A stretch of 64,000 nt of DNA from an uncultured Muribaculaceae bacterium (lineage in GTDB: Bacteria > Bacteroidota > Bacteroidia > Bacteroidales > Muribaculaceae): positions 124,001 through 188,000 of the forward strand of contig CAJUKE010000001.1 in NCBI GenBank assembly GCA_910587075.1. The letters are read 5' to 3'. The position numbers and the translations under genes are program-made. Positions 25,303-33,429 of the stretch are shown piece by piece. The stretch's first letter is position 1; each line of letters opens with the position of its first letter. Below the pieces are notes generated by a model, which did not search any database, was not told the origin of the DNA, and was given only the letters and a program-made list of their open reading frames with translations.

Positions 25303-27192
25303 TTATTCGAATTCGATCAGTGGCTGGTCGGTGTTGACGGTTTCGTCGGGCTGCACGAAGACGCGCTTAACCGTGAGGTCGCGTTCGGCCTCCAGGTCGT
25401 TCTCCATCTTCATAGCCTCGTAGACCATCATTACCTGGCCCTTCTTGACCTTGTCGCCGGCCTTCACGTTGATTTCAACGATGCGGCCACCCATCGGGGC
25501 GCGGAACACATCGCCGGTGATAGGCCCTTCGGCAGCAGCTGCTGCGGCGGGAGCGGCTTCCTGGGCGGGAGCGGCAGCGGGAGCCTGGGCGGCGTATTCC
25601 TCCTTGCGGCGGTTGTTAAGGAAGGTCTTGGCCACGTTGGGGAGCAGTTCGAGCAGGAGCTCCTCCTCCTTGTTGGAGGCAAGCTTCACGCCGCCGAGCT
25701 CGGCAACGGTGGGGTTCTCGGGTTTCTTGTATTTGGAAACGTCGTAGGGGGTCTCGACGGGCGAGCCGGTGAGCTTCTCGCGGAAAGCGGGGTCAACGGG
25801 CACGGGTGTGTGGCCGTATTCACCCTTCACGAGGGAGATGAACTGGTTGTTGGCCTGCGAGTAGTCGGGATTACCCTTGCGGCGGTCGATGGCAAGGAGC
25901 ACTGCCTGCGAGCCTACGATCTGGCTGGTAGGTGTTACCAGGGGCACCAGACCGGCGTCGCGGCGTACCTTCGGGATGAGCTTCATGGCGTCCTCAAGCA
26001 GGTCGGAAGCCTGGAGGGCCTTGAGCTGGGCAACCATGTTGGAGTACATGCCGCCGGGAACCTCGGCCTCTTTGACCAGCAGGTTGGGTTTCGGGAAGCC
26101 GAAGTAAGCCTCGATAGCGTGGCAGGCGTCGAGCAGTTCCTCCTCGTTGGAAGCCTTGGCGGCCGCGATGGCCTTGTCGAACAGGGCGTCGATTTCGGCG
26201 GGGAGCTTGTCGGTGAGGGGGTCGAACTCGTTGGGGAAGCGGTCCTTGTTGAGGTCGAAGTCGGCCATACGCTTGCGCACGTCCTTGAGCTGCTTGCGGA
26301 TTTCGCCTACCTTCTTCATATCGCACTCAACCTCGATGCCGAGCTTCTGACAGAAGATGTAAACCAGCTCGATAGCGGGAGCCGCGGAGCCTTCGCCAAA
26401 CCACCAGATGTTGGTGTCGAGGATGTCGACGCCGTTCATGATGGCCATCAGCGAGGATGCCAGGCCGTAGCCGGGGGTGCAGTGGGTGTGGAAGTCGACG
26501 GGCACCTTCACGGCGGCTTTCAGCTTCGAGATGATCGAAGCGGCGCGGAGCGGGTTCACCAGGCCGGCCATATCCTTGAGGGTGATGATCTTCGCGCCCA
26601 GACGCTCCATCTCGCGGGCCTTGTTAACGAAGTATTCGTCGGTGAAAATCTTTTCGGGTGCCGCGGGAGCCTCCTCCTTCTTGCCGAACAGACGGCTGAA
26701 GAAGCCCTGTTTCTTGGGAGCTTCGGCGGGTTCCTCCTTTGGGTCGACCGTGTAGCATACAGCGGCGTCGGCTATACCGCCGAGCTCGTTGATGAGGCGG
26801 ATCGACTCCTTGACGTTGTCGATGTCGTTGAGGGCGTCGAAGATACGCATCACGTTGAGGCCGTTCTTGATAGCCTCTTTATAGAAGCCTTCCAGCACGG
26901 TGTCGGGGTAAGGCACATAGCCGAAGAGGTTGCGGCCGCGTGAAAGGGCCGAAAGGAGCGAGCGGCCTTCGATGGCCTTGGAGACTTTGCGAAGACGCTC
27001 CCAGGGAGATTCGTCGAGGTAGCGCATCACCGAGTCGGGAACGGCGCCGCCCCAAACCTCCATGATGTAGAAGCCCGCGTCCTTGTAGAGGGGGAGCAGC
27101 GGATCGATGTCGGACTGCTTGAGGCGGGTTGCGAAGAGCGACTGCTGACCGTCGCGCAGGGTGAGGTCCCTGATTCTTAACTTCTTCTCCAT
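25303..27192 (-). CDS. oadA: Biotin-dependent carboxyltransferase, OadA / pyruvate carboxylase subunit B type
   Basis: 629 residues from the ATG at 27192 (MEKKLRIRDLTLRDGQQS); the longer frame to 27258 has an unlikely leader. A TIM-barrel carboxyltransferase domain (about 1-300) has LRDGQQS, EVWGGAVPD, TLKDMAGL and DFHTHCTPG; then come a conserved helical PYC/OADA domain, an Ala-Pro linker (about 531-555), and a biotinyl domain with the lysine in YEAMKMEND (about 592). It moves a carboxyl group between biotin and pyruvate / oxaloacetate; partner subunits are not in the window. Residues about 149-184 hold an extra loop containing the amphipathic stretch QGFFSRLFGKKEE, unusual inside the barrel. 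Own promoter and terminator. Confidence 0.9.
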   Translation of the reverse strand: MEKKLRIRDLTLRDGQQSLFATRLKQSDIDPLLPLYKDAGFYIMEVWGGAVPDSVMRYLDESPWERLRKVSKAIEGRSLLSALSRGRNLFGYVPYPDTVLEGFYKEAIKNGLNVMRIFDALNDIDNVKESIRLINELGGIADAAVCYTVDPKEEPAEAPKKQGFFSRLFGKKEEAPAAPEKIFTDEYFVNKAREMERLGAKIITLKDMAGLVNPLRAASIISKLKAAVKVPVDFHTHCTPGYGLASSLMAIMNGVDILDTNIWWFGEGSAAPAIELVYIFCQKLGIEVECDMKKVGEIRKQLKDVRKRMADFDLNKDRFPNEFDPLTDKLPAEIDALFDKAIAAAKASNEEELLDACHAIEAYFGFPKPNLLVKEAEVPGGMYSNMVAQLKALQASDLLEDAMKLIPKVRRDAGLVPLVTPTSQIVGSQAVLLAIDRRKGNPDYSQANNQFISLVKGEYGHTPVPVDPAFREKLTGSPVETPYDVSKYKKPENPTVAELGGVKLASNKEEELLLELLPNVAKTFLNNRRKEEYAAQAPAAAPAQEAAPAAAAAAEGPITGDVFRAPMGGRIVEINVKAGDKVKKGQVMMVYEAMKMENDLEAERDLTVKRVFVQPDETVNTDQPLIEFE

Positions 27193-27271
27193 ATCTGATA
27201 ATCTGTTAGATGTGAATGTTGTCTGAAACGTACTCGGCTCCGGGCGCATCGCGCCCAAGCCTATTAGAATG

Positions 27272-27301
27272 CAAACTTACTAAATATTTTCGATACTCAA
27301 A
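27272..27301 (-). promoter_or_regulatory. Promoter of the carboxyltransferase gene
   Basis: Minus-strand TTTG (27301-27298), an 18-base spacer and TAAGTTTG (27279-27272), 80 bases before the ATG at 27192. Confidence 0.6.
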
Positions 27302-27385
27302 GCATCCGCGACCCTTTTTCGACACGATTCCCGCGGCACCGCGGGCATAACGAGAGTGGCCGCGAGAGTGGCGCGCCGAGGCCAT

Positions 27386-28087
27386 TCAATCGCAGGTTGT
27401 AGGGGCGTGGTGGTGATGCGCGTGGCACTCCGTCAGGACGCGGTCAACAATGCAGTGGCGCGTTGTTATCCCGGCCAGGACGCTCATCTGGTGCGACACG
27501 ATTATAACGGTCGTCTCCTCCGGCAGCGAGGATATGATGTCGTAGGTTCGTTGCTCAAACCGGGCGTCGAGGTAACTCAGCGGCTCGTCGAAAACGAGCA
27601 CGTCGGGCTTCGAAACCAGCGCCCGACCCATAAGGGCGCGCTGCAACTGCCCCCCGGAGAGAGCTCCGATGGGGTGCTCGGCATGGCTCCGCAGTTCCAT
27701 CAGATCAAGCATATCGGCGATGCGGCGCTCGCGTTCATCGGCGCCAATGGCGCTCGACGATAGCAGTCCCGACGCTATGACCTCGCGGGTAGTTATCGGG
27801 AAACGCGAGTCTATGGAATTCTTCTGCGGCAGATAGCCGAAGCGGAGGCCCCGTGCCGGGGTACCGTCGGCATTATAATAGGCAACGCTGCCGCTGTCGG
27901 GTTTCAACAGCCCGAGTATCACCCGGAGCAGCGTAGTCTTGCCTCCGCCGTTGGGTCCGGTGATGGCGAGGAGATCGCCCCGGCGCACGTCGAGGCTCAC
28001 GCCGCTCAAAATACGACGCTCGCCGCGGTCGATACATACATCGCGGAGCGAAATCAGCGGTATTCCAGTATTATTGACGCAGGGCAT
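27386..28087 (-). CDS. Zinc/manganese-type ABC transporter ATP-binding protein (ZnuC-like)
   Basis: 233 residues. Walker A is GPNGGGKTT (about 46-54), followed by YLPQKN of the Q-loop, signature LSGGQLQRA, Walker B DVLVFDEP and switch histidine in IIVSHQM. The family powers uptake of Zn, Mn or Fe. The tail CHAHHHHAPTTCD is rich in His and Cys and probably binds metal, which supports a zinc role (inference). It overlaps the binding-protein gene by 17 bases, so the two are coupled. No permease gene follows; the next 193 bases have no frame of suitable length. Confidence 0.9.
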   Translation of the reverse strand: MPCVNNTGIPLISLRDVCIDRGERRILSGVSLDVRRGDLLAITGPNGGGKTTLLRVILGLLKPDSGSVAYYNADGTPARGLRFGYLPQKNSIDSRFPITTREVIASGLLSSSAIGADERERRIADMLDLMELRSHAEHPIGALSGGQLQRALMGRALVSKPDVLVFDEPLSYLDARFEQRTYDIISSLPEETTVIIVSHQMSVLAGITTRHCIVDRVLTECHAHHHHAPTTCD

Positions 28088-28925
28088 CGGCTACTTTTAT
28101 GATTTCCGACTCCCAGTCGGGAGCCATAAGGTTGATTGACACTTTTTTTGTGGCATCACCCACGGGGAGCGTCGAGGCGGCTCGGGGGTCTTCGTCGGCC
28201 TGCAGGAAATACACCTTTGGCGATTCGGCCAGGGCGGCGTCGATGCGGTCGCGCGTGCCGACTGCCGAGCCTTCCTTACCCTCGAACCCCACGGAAATCT
28301 GCCTCAGGCCGTAATCCCGCGCGAAATAGCTCAGCGACGGGTGCCAGACCAGGAACGACGGGGTTCCGGCTTCGGCCAGCCCGGCAGTGACCGCGCGGTC
28401 CAGGGAGTCGAGCCTCGCGTCGAGCGCTTTCCAATTGGTGTCGAACGTTTCGGCCGCCGACGGGCGGGCACGACGCATAGCCTCCAGGAGCACACCAGAC
28501 ATGGCCCTGAGGTTGCGCACCGACACCCAGACGTGCGGGTCCGGCTCCCCGCCGCCGTGTGTGCCCGTTATGAGGTCGAGCCCGTCGGCAAGCCTCACAA
28601 CCTCCACCCCGGCGCTTTCTCCAGCAGACTCGGCAACGCGCCCCTCGAAGGGGAGCAGCCCGGTGGCAACAAATAGCGACGATCCTTCGAGGTCGCGCAG
28701 CTTGCCCAACTGCGGTTCGAAGCTCTCGGCGTCGCTTCCCTGGGGGAGGAACACGCTCACCTCGACGCTGTCGCCACCAATCTGGTCGACGAGCCACGCC
28801 ACGGGCGCTATCCCCGCGGTGACCTTCATAGGACCCGCCGCGGAATCGCCCCGTCCGCGCCCACCGCACGAAAGCAGCAACGCTGCGATCGAAAGCAATA
28901 AAAGAGTTTTCTTAATCACAGCCAA
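28071..28925 (-). CDS. Metal ABC transporter substrate-binding lipoprotein (ZnuA/TroA-like)
   Basis: 284 residues with a lipobox (LLLSCGG, Cys about 20). Cluster-9 binding-protein marks include VTAGIAPVAWLVDQIGGD, the ligand region PDPHVWVSVRN and VWHPSLSYFARDYGL; the short GTHGGGEPDPH loop replaces the long His-rich loop of E. coli ZnuA. It captures a divalent metal, probably zinc, in the periplasm. There is no ATG: the start is TTG at 28925 or GTG at 28919 (giving MIKKTLLLL). It begins 5 bases after the GNAT gene and overlaps the ATPase gene. Confidence 0.88.
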   Translation of the reverse strand: MAVIKKTLLLLSIAALLLSCGGRGRGDSAAGPMKVTAGIAPVAWLVDQIGGDSVEVSVFLPQGSDAESFEPQLGKLRDLEGSSLFVATGLLPFEGRVAESAGESAGVEVVRLADGLDLITGTHGGGEPDPHVWVSVRNLRAMSGVLLEAMRRARPSAAETFDTNWKALDARLDSLDRAVTAGLAEAGTPSFLVWHPSLSYFARDYGLRQISVGFEGKEGSAVGTRDRIDAALAESPKVYFLQADEDPRAASTLPVGDATKKVSINLMAPDWESEIIKVADALRQ

Positions 28926-28930
28926 TAGCG

Positions 28931-29488
28931 CTACTGATTATAAACTAATGTATGGAGAATCATCGCGGTAGCCACAGGGTCGGCCGGGCGCTCCGAGGCC
29001 ATGAGCATCATAGGCACGTCGGGCAACCCGTCGGCATACGGCGGCTGGAAATAGGGCACGTCGTCGAGCGACCGCAGGCCGTTCCTCTCATAAAAGCCGA
29101 CACGGCGCGCGGCGAGCTCCGAACTCTCCGGCAGCTCAACTTCGAGGAGCACCGGCTTGGCGGGCAGCCCCTCGGGACGCGACTCGCCTTCAACGGCCAG
29201 ACGCCTTACCACCTCGGCTCCAAAACCGCCACCCCGGCAGTTGTCAAATATGGCGAAATGCTCCACATAAATGTTTCCGGGGAGGTTCCAAATTGTTAAA
29301 AACCCGATATTTGCGCCCTTATGTTGTAAAACATAAAAATTGAAAAACGGGTCGCCCGAATCGACGCGGCGCTCGATGTCGGTCCACGGCCTGCGCTCCT
29401 CCTCGGGGAACGACTCAAAATACAGCCCCTTGATTTCCAGAGGAATATCTTTTGAGTTCGCTATTTTTAGAAAGTTGATATTGTACAT
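28931..29488 (-). CDS. GNAT-family N-acetyltransferase
   Basis: 185 residues with the GNAT fold: IGFLTIWNLPGNIYVEHFAIFDNCRGG carries beta4-beta5 and the acetyl-CoA loop (in two pieces here, IGFLTIW and NCRGGGFGAEVVRRL), followed by LLEVELPES and VGFYERNGL, typical of motif B. The acetyl acceptor is unknown. The gene lies directly upstream of the ZnuAC-like pair with a 5-base gap, so it is the first gene of that operon, though a metal link is not evident. Translation starts at ATG 29488 in MYNINFLKIANS. Confidence 0.82.
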   Translation of the reverse strand: MYNINFLKIANSKDIPLEIKGLYFESFPEEERRPWTDIERRVDSGDPFFNFYVLQHKGANIGFLTIWNLPGNIYVEHFAIFDNCRGGGFGAEVVRRLAVEGESRPEGLPAKPVLLEVELPESSELAARRVGFYERNGLRSLDDVPYFQPPYADGLPDVPMMLMASERPADPVATAMILHTLVYNQ

Positions 29489-29603
29489 CTATTTCTTCAT
29501 TTTAATGCAAATTTAATAATTTCCCGCGAATCGCCATAGGTTTGTAATTTGTTTTGAACCCACTTCGTGACAAAAATAATTTTCATTATTAGAATATTTA
29601 TCT

Positions 29604-29611
29604 TAACTTTG
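29604..29611 (+). promoter_or_regulatory. Bacteroidetes -7 element before lrp-like gene
   Basis: taactttg matches TAnnTTTG, 40 bases before the start codon at 29652. The -33 side is only a weak ttttc. Confidence 0.45.
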
Positions 29612-29651
29612 TGCTCACCAACAGGGAATATTAAAGTAAAATCCTATCATT

Positions 29652-30119
29652 ATGTCACGTTCACAAATTGACAACCTCGACACCAAAATTCTCCAGATGC
29701 TCGTCGACAACGGACGCAAGCCTTTTCTGGAAATTGCACGCGAATGCGGCGTAAGCGGCGCGGCGATTCATCAGCGTATCGCCAAGTTACAGGCTACTAA
29801 CATTCTCGAAGGCTCCCGCGCACTTATCAAGCCCGCGACGCTCGGCTATGACACCTGCGCCTTTATCGGCGTGTTCCTCAAGGAACCCGACAAGTTCGAC
29901 CAGGTTCTCGAAAGAATCAAAGAGATCCCCGAAGTTGTCGAATGCCACTACACCACCGGGCAGTACGACATGCTCCTCAAGGTCTACGCCCGCGACAACG
30001 AACACCTCCTGCACCTCATCCATGAGAAGCTGCAGCCGATGGGTCTGCTCCGCACCGAAACCATCGTTTCGTTCCGCGAGGTATTCTCCCGCGCGCTTCC
30101 CGTGGCTCCCCAGCACTGA
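29652..30119 (+). CDS. Lrp/AsnC-family transcriptional regulator
   Basis: 155 residues, the normal length. An N-terminal winged helix-turn-helix (about 5-55: LDTKILQMLVDNGRKPFLEIA, GVSGAAIHQRIAKLQ) is joined to a RAM / AsnC ligand-binding domain (about 70-150: IGVFLKEPDKFDQVL, EVVECHYTTGQYDMLLKVYA). These form octamers that respond to amino acids and control metabolism. It is divergent from the GNAT-ZnuAC operon, with about 160 bases between, and is followed by a long hairpin. Ligand cannot be named. Confidence 0.93.
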   Translation: MSRSQIDNLDTKILQMLVDNGRKPFLEIARECGVSGAAIHQRIAKLQATNILEGSRALIKPATLGYDTCAFIGVFLKEPDKFDQVLERIKEIPEVVECHYTTGQYDMLLKVYARDNEHLLHLIHEKLQPMGLLRTETIVSFREVFSRALPVAPQH

Positions 30120-30140
30120 TACACCCCTCTCCAGCGATAT

Positions 30141-30186
30141 AAGCGCCAAGGGCGCGCACGTTTCGAACGGCGCGCCCTTGGCGCTT
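30141..30186 (+). terminator. Long hairpin after the Lrp-like gene
   Basis: A perfect 17-bp stem (30141-30157 with 30170-30186) closes a 12-base loop, 21 bases after the stop. The tail is not strongly T-rich, so it may act as a terminator or a 3'-end stabiliser. Confidence 0.65.
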
Positions 30187-30264
30187 TCCGCACTCACGCC
30201 GAAAACCGCCCCGCGCGCTCCGAGGGGGAGCCTCTTTAGCGTTTTTTTTTTGGATTTTCCATTG

Positions 30265-30295
30265 TTGCAGTTGTTGTAAATTATATTTACCTTTG
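30265..30295 (+). promoter_or_regulatory. Promoter of the pRiA4b-ORF3-like / ybaK / aroC / yhcC operon
   Basis: TTG (30265-30267), a 20-base spacer and TACCTTTG (30288-30295) fit the -33/-7 consensus; the first gene starts at 30360. Confidence 0.65.
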
Positions 30296-30359
30296 CGGCG
30301 AAGATAAGCCGCCGCTCGGCGGGGGCACTCTTCCCCCTTCAACGACTCAACACTTTCTT

Positions 30360-30926
30360 ATGATATTTACATTCCGAATAGTTTCCGACGAGGTCGACAA
30401 CTTCAAGCGCGAAATCAAAATCGACGCCGATGCCACTTTCCTCGACCTGAAAAACGCCATATGCGACGCTGTCGGATATGACAAGAACGAAATGTGCTCT
30501 TTCTTCCTCTGCGACGACCGCTGGGAGAAAGAAAAAGAAATCACGCTCGAAGACATGGGCTCCGACTCCTCGCAGGAAGTGTACCTCATGGACGACTCCG
30601 TGCTGGCCGACTTCATCGACGACGAGGGGCAGCGCCTGATGTTCACCTTCGACTACCTCACCGACCGCTCGCTGTTCATCGAGATGAAAGAGTTGAAAAC
30701 CGGGCAGAACCTGCTTGACCCCGTGTGCACCCTCTCGCTGGGCAAAGCTCCGGCGCAGCACGTCGATTTCGAGGAATTCGAAGCCAAAACCGACGCCAAA
30801 GCAGCCGCCGCGGCCGCGGCGGCCGCCGAAGACCTGGGCGAGGATTTCTACGGTTCTGACGAATACAACTCCGACGAGTTCGACCTCGAAGGGTTCGACG
30901 AACTCTCGATGGACGACAACCTTTAA
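30360..30926 (+). CDS. Plasmid pRiA4b ORF-3-like domain protein
   Basis: 188 residues. Residues about 1-115 look like the pRiA4b ORF-3 family: FRIVSDEVDNFKREIKIDADATFLDLKNAI (seen as two beta strands and a helix), FFLCDDRWEKEKEITLEDM and a strand FTFDYLTDRSLFIEM. The function of the family is unknown. A run of nine alanines (about 148-156) and an acidic tail (SDEYNSDEFDLEGFDE) follow. No signal peptide, so cytosolic. It is the first gene of a four-gene operon, 27 bases before ybaK. Confidence 0.72.
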   Translation: MIFTFRIVSDEVDNFKREIKIDADATFLDLKNAICDAVGYDKNEMCSFFLCDDRWEKEKEITLEDMGSDSSQEVYLMDDSVLADFIDDEGQRLMFTFDYLTDRSLFIEMKELKTGQNLLDPVCTLSLGKAPAQHVDFEEFEAKTDAKAAAAAAAAAEDLGEDFYGSDEYNSDEFDLEGFDELSMDDNL

Positions 30927-30953
30927 TAACCCCGCGAGAAATACCCCCTGAGG

Positions 30954-31490
30954 TTGGCCAAAAAGGATCAAGCCATAAAGACTAACGCGGCGAGGCTGCT
31001 CGACAGGGCCAAGGTGCCCTATCGGATCATACCTTACGAGGTCGACGAGAACGACCTCGCCGCCCAACACGTTGCCGACTCACTGGGCGAGGACATCCGG
31101 CAGGTGTTCAAGACACTCGTGCTCCACGGCGATCCGGCCGGACAAAAAGGGCAGGGAGCGGGAGCCAACAAGGGCACATATTTCGTTTGCGTCGTGCCCG
31201 GCAACCGCGAGGTCGACCTTAAAAAAGCCGCCGCGGCGGCAGGTATGAAGAAAGCCGACCTCATACCGATGAAGGAGCTGCTCCCGCTCACCGGGTATAT
31301 CCGTGGCGGGTGCTCCCCTATCGGTATGAAGAAACCGTTTCCCACATTTTTCCATTCAACCGCGCTCGACTTCGACCATATATTTGTGAGCGCGGGCATA
31401 AGGGGCGCCCAACTTGAAATGTCGCCCGCCGACCTTATAAAGTTTGTTGGCGCCGAGGTAGCCGACCTTGTAAAAGAGTCAGAGGAATGA
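30954..31490 (+). CDS. ybaK: YbaK/EbsC-family Cys-tRNA(Pro) deacylase, TTG start
   Basis: 178 residues from a TTG codon at 30954; no ATG exists before the conserved KTNAARLLDRAKVPYRI that opens the family, so the TTG start is well supported. YbaK removes cysteine wrongly loaded on tRNA-Pro. Marks are TLVLHGD, FVCVVPGNREVDLKKAA and GYIRGGCSPIGMKK. An insertion rich in Gly, Gln and Ala (GQKGQGAGANKG) replaces the usual short turn. Its stop overlaps the aroC start (ATGA), so translation is coupled. Confidence 0.92.
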   Translation: MAKKDQAIKTNAARLLDRAKVPYRIIPYEVDENDLAAQHVADSLGEDIRQVFKTLVLHGDPAGQKGQGAGANKGTYFVCVVPGNREVDLKKAAAAAGMKKADLIPMKELLPLTGYIRGGCSPIGMKKPFPTFFHSTALDFDHIFVSAGIRGAQLEMSPADLIKFVGAEVADLVKESEE

Positions 31491-32539
31491 ACACGTTCGG
31501 CTCCACCCTAAGGCTCACCACATTCGGCGAATCGCACGGCCCCGCAATCGGGGGCGTGCTCGACGGCATCCCTCCGGGCATAACGGTTTCACTGGCCGAA
31601 GTCGCCCGCCAGATGGAGCGCCGCCGCCCGGGGCGGACCAAGCTCACCTCGCCCCGTTCTGAAGCCGATAGCGTAGAGTTCCTTTCGGGACTTATGCGGC
31701 AAGGCACCGACGGGCCGGAGGCGCTGACTCCGGACACCGATATGGCCGTTACGCTCGGCACCCCAATAGGATTTATTATAAGAAATACCGACTCACGCCC
31801 CGCCGACTACGACGCGCTGCGCGACGCTTATCGCCCGTCGCATGCCGACTTCGCCTGGGAGCGGCGCTATGGCGGCGTGCGCGACTGGCGCGGAGGCGGA
31901 CGCGCCTCGGGGCGCGAAACGGCGTGCCGCGTTGCCGCCGGATCAATAGCCCGCCAACTGCTCGAAGCCAAAGGCGTGACAATCCGGGCATCGCTTATCG
32001 CAGTAGGAGGTGAAACCGACGCCGCGAAGTTCGGCGAAGTCATTTCCCGGGCCTCGGCTGAAAACGACAGCGTTGGAGGTGTGGTCGAGTGCCGCGTAGC
32101 GGGCTTCTTCCGCGGCGTTGGCGACCCTGTTTTCGGCAAGCTGCAGCAACGGCTCGCCGCCGCTATGCTCTCAATCGGGGGCGCCAAGGGTTTTGAATAC
32201 GGCGACGGTTTCGCCATCGCCGGTTTGCGAGGCTCCGCCGCGGCCGACCGTATGCGCGTCCGCGATGGCGAAACCATGTTCCTCAGCAACCATTCGGGGG
32301 GCATACAGGGGGGTATTTCCAACGGCGAGGAGATAGTGTTCCGCGTGCCGTTCAAACCGACCCCTACAATCGGCCAACCCCTCGAAACCATTAACCGAAA
32401 CGGCGACAACATCGTGCTGGAGTCCAAAGGGCGCCATGACCCCTGCATAGCGCTCCGGGCGGTGCCGGTAGTCGAAGCCATGGCCGCGCTCGCGCTGCTC
32501 GACGCCGCGCTCACCGACAACGTATCATTTAGCCGATGA
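31487..32539 (+). CDS. aroC: Chorismate synthase
   Basis: 350 residues. It converts EPSP to chorismate with reduced FMN, the last step of the shikimate pathway. All signature stretches are present: TFGESHGPAIGGVLDG at the N-terminus, RRRPGRTKLTSPR, GGRASGRETACRVAAG and NHSGGIQGGISNG near the C-terminus. The ATG overlaps the ybaK stop and its own stop overlaps the next start, both by four bases. No other aromatic-pathway genes are in the window. Confidence 0.97.
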   Translation: MNTFGSTLRLTTFGESHGPAIGGVLDGIPPGITVSLAEVARQMERRRPGRTKLTSPRSEADSVEFLSGLMRQGTDGPEALTPDTDMAVTLGTPIGFIIRNTDSRPADYDALRDAYRPSHADFAWERRYGGVRDWRGGGRASGRETACRVAAGSIARQLLEAKGVTIRASLIAVGGETDAAKFGEVISRASAENDSVGGVVECRVAGFFRGVGDPVFGKLQQRLAAAMLSIGGAKGFEYGDGFAIAGLRGSAAADRMRVRDGETMFLSNHSGGIQGGISNGEEIVFRVPFKPTPTIGQPLETINRNGDNIVLESKGRHDPCIALRAVPVVEAMAALALLDAALTDNVSFSR

Positions 32540-33429
32540 CCCCCTACCGCGACTACGCCTCGCTTCTTGCCGAACTGTTTCCAGGGCGCAAGATGCAGAA
32601 ACTCACAATCAACGCCGGATTCTCCTGCCCCAACCGCGACGGAACCATCGGACGCGGCGGATGCGCCTACTGCGACAACCGCAGTTTCTCCCCCGCCCTA
32701 CCCTCTCTCGGCAATATAGCCGCGCAACTTGAGGCGGGCAAGCGCTTTTTCGCCCACAAATATCCCGACACTCGCTATCTGGCATATTTCCAAAGCTATA
32801 CCAATACCCACGGCGACCCCGGCAAGCTAATCGGAATGTACCGCGAGGCCCTGTCGGTCGACGGAGTCGACGGACTGATAATCGGCACGCGCCCCGACTG
32901 CGTGCCGCAGCCGTTGCTCGAACAGATTGCCTCACTCGACGCTCCTGTAATGATGGAGTACGGGGCGGAATCATCGCACGACACCACTCTCGACCGCGTA
33001 AACCGCTGCCACTCCTGGGCACAGACCGTTGATGCCGTTGAGCGCTCAGCCAAGCTCGGACTGAACGTCGGGCTGCATTTCATAATGGGGCTTCCGGGCG
33101 ACACCCGCGAGATGATGCTCGAAACGGTGCGCCGCGCCTGCTTACTCCCTGTAAGCTCACTGAAATTCCATCAATTACAACTGATAAAGGGTACGCCGCT
33201 GGCATTAAACCCGCCCGACGACCTAACCCTCTTCACCGTCGACGGCTACCTCGACATGTGCGTTGATATAGTAGGCATAGTAAATAGCCTCGCGCCTGAA
33301 ATCGCCATCGAGCGGTTCACATCCTCCGCGCCCCCCGAACTGCTCGAAGCTCCGAAATGGGGGTTGAAGAACTACCAGTTCACTAATCTGCTGAGGAACC
33401 GGCTCGCCGACGCTTCCCGACATTCGTGA
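32536..33429 (+). CDS. YhcC-type (TIGR01212) radical SAM protein
   Basis: 297 residues. The [4Fe-4S] cluster cysteines lie in SCPNRDGTIGRGGCAYC, the spaced form typical of the YhcC family; YFQSYTNTH, VDGLIIGTRPDC, MEYGAESS and HFIMGLPGDTREMM follow in the expected order of a partial TIM barrel. The family is widespread; its reaction is not settled. It is last in the operon and its 3' end overlaps by 47 bases with the convergent DMT transporter gene. Confidence 0.9.
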   Translation: MTPYRDYASLLAELFPGRKMQKLTINAGFSCPNRDGTIGRGGCAYCDNRSFSPALPSLGNIAAQLEAGKRFFAHKYPDTRYLAYFQSYTNTHGDPGKLIGMYREALSVDGVDGLIIGTRPDCVPQPLLEQIASLDAPVMMEYGAESSHDTTLDRVNRCHSWAQTVDAVERSAKLGLNVGLHFIMGLPGDTREMMLETVRRACLLPVSSLKFHQLQLIKGTPLALNPPDDLTLFTVDGYLDMCVDIVGIVNSLAPEIAIERFTSSAPPELLEAPKWGLKNYQFTNLLRNRLADASRHS

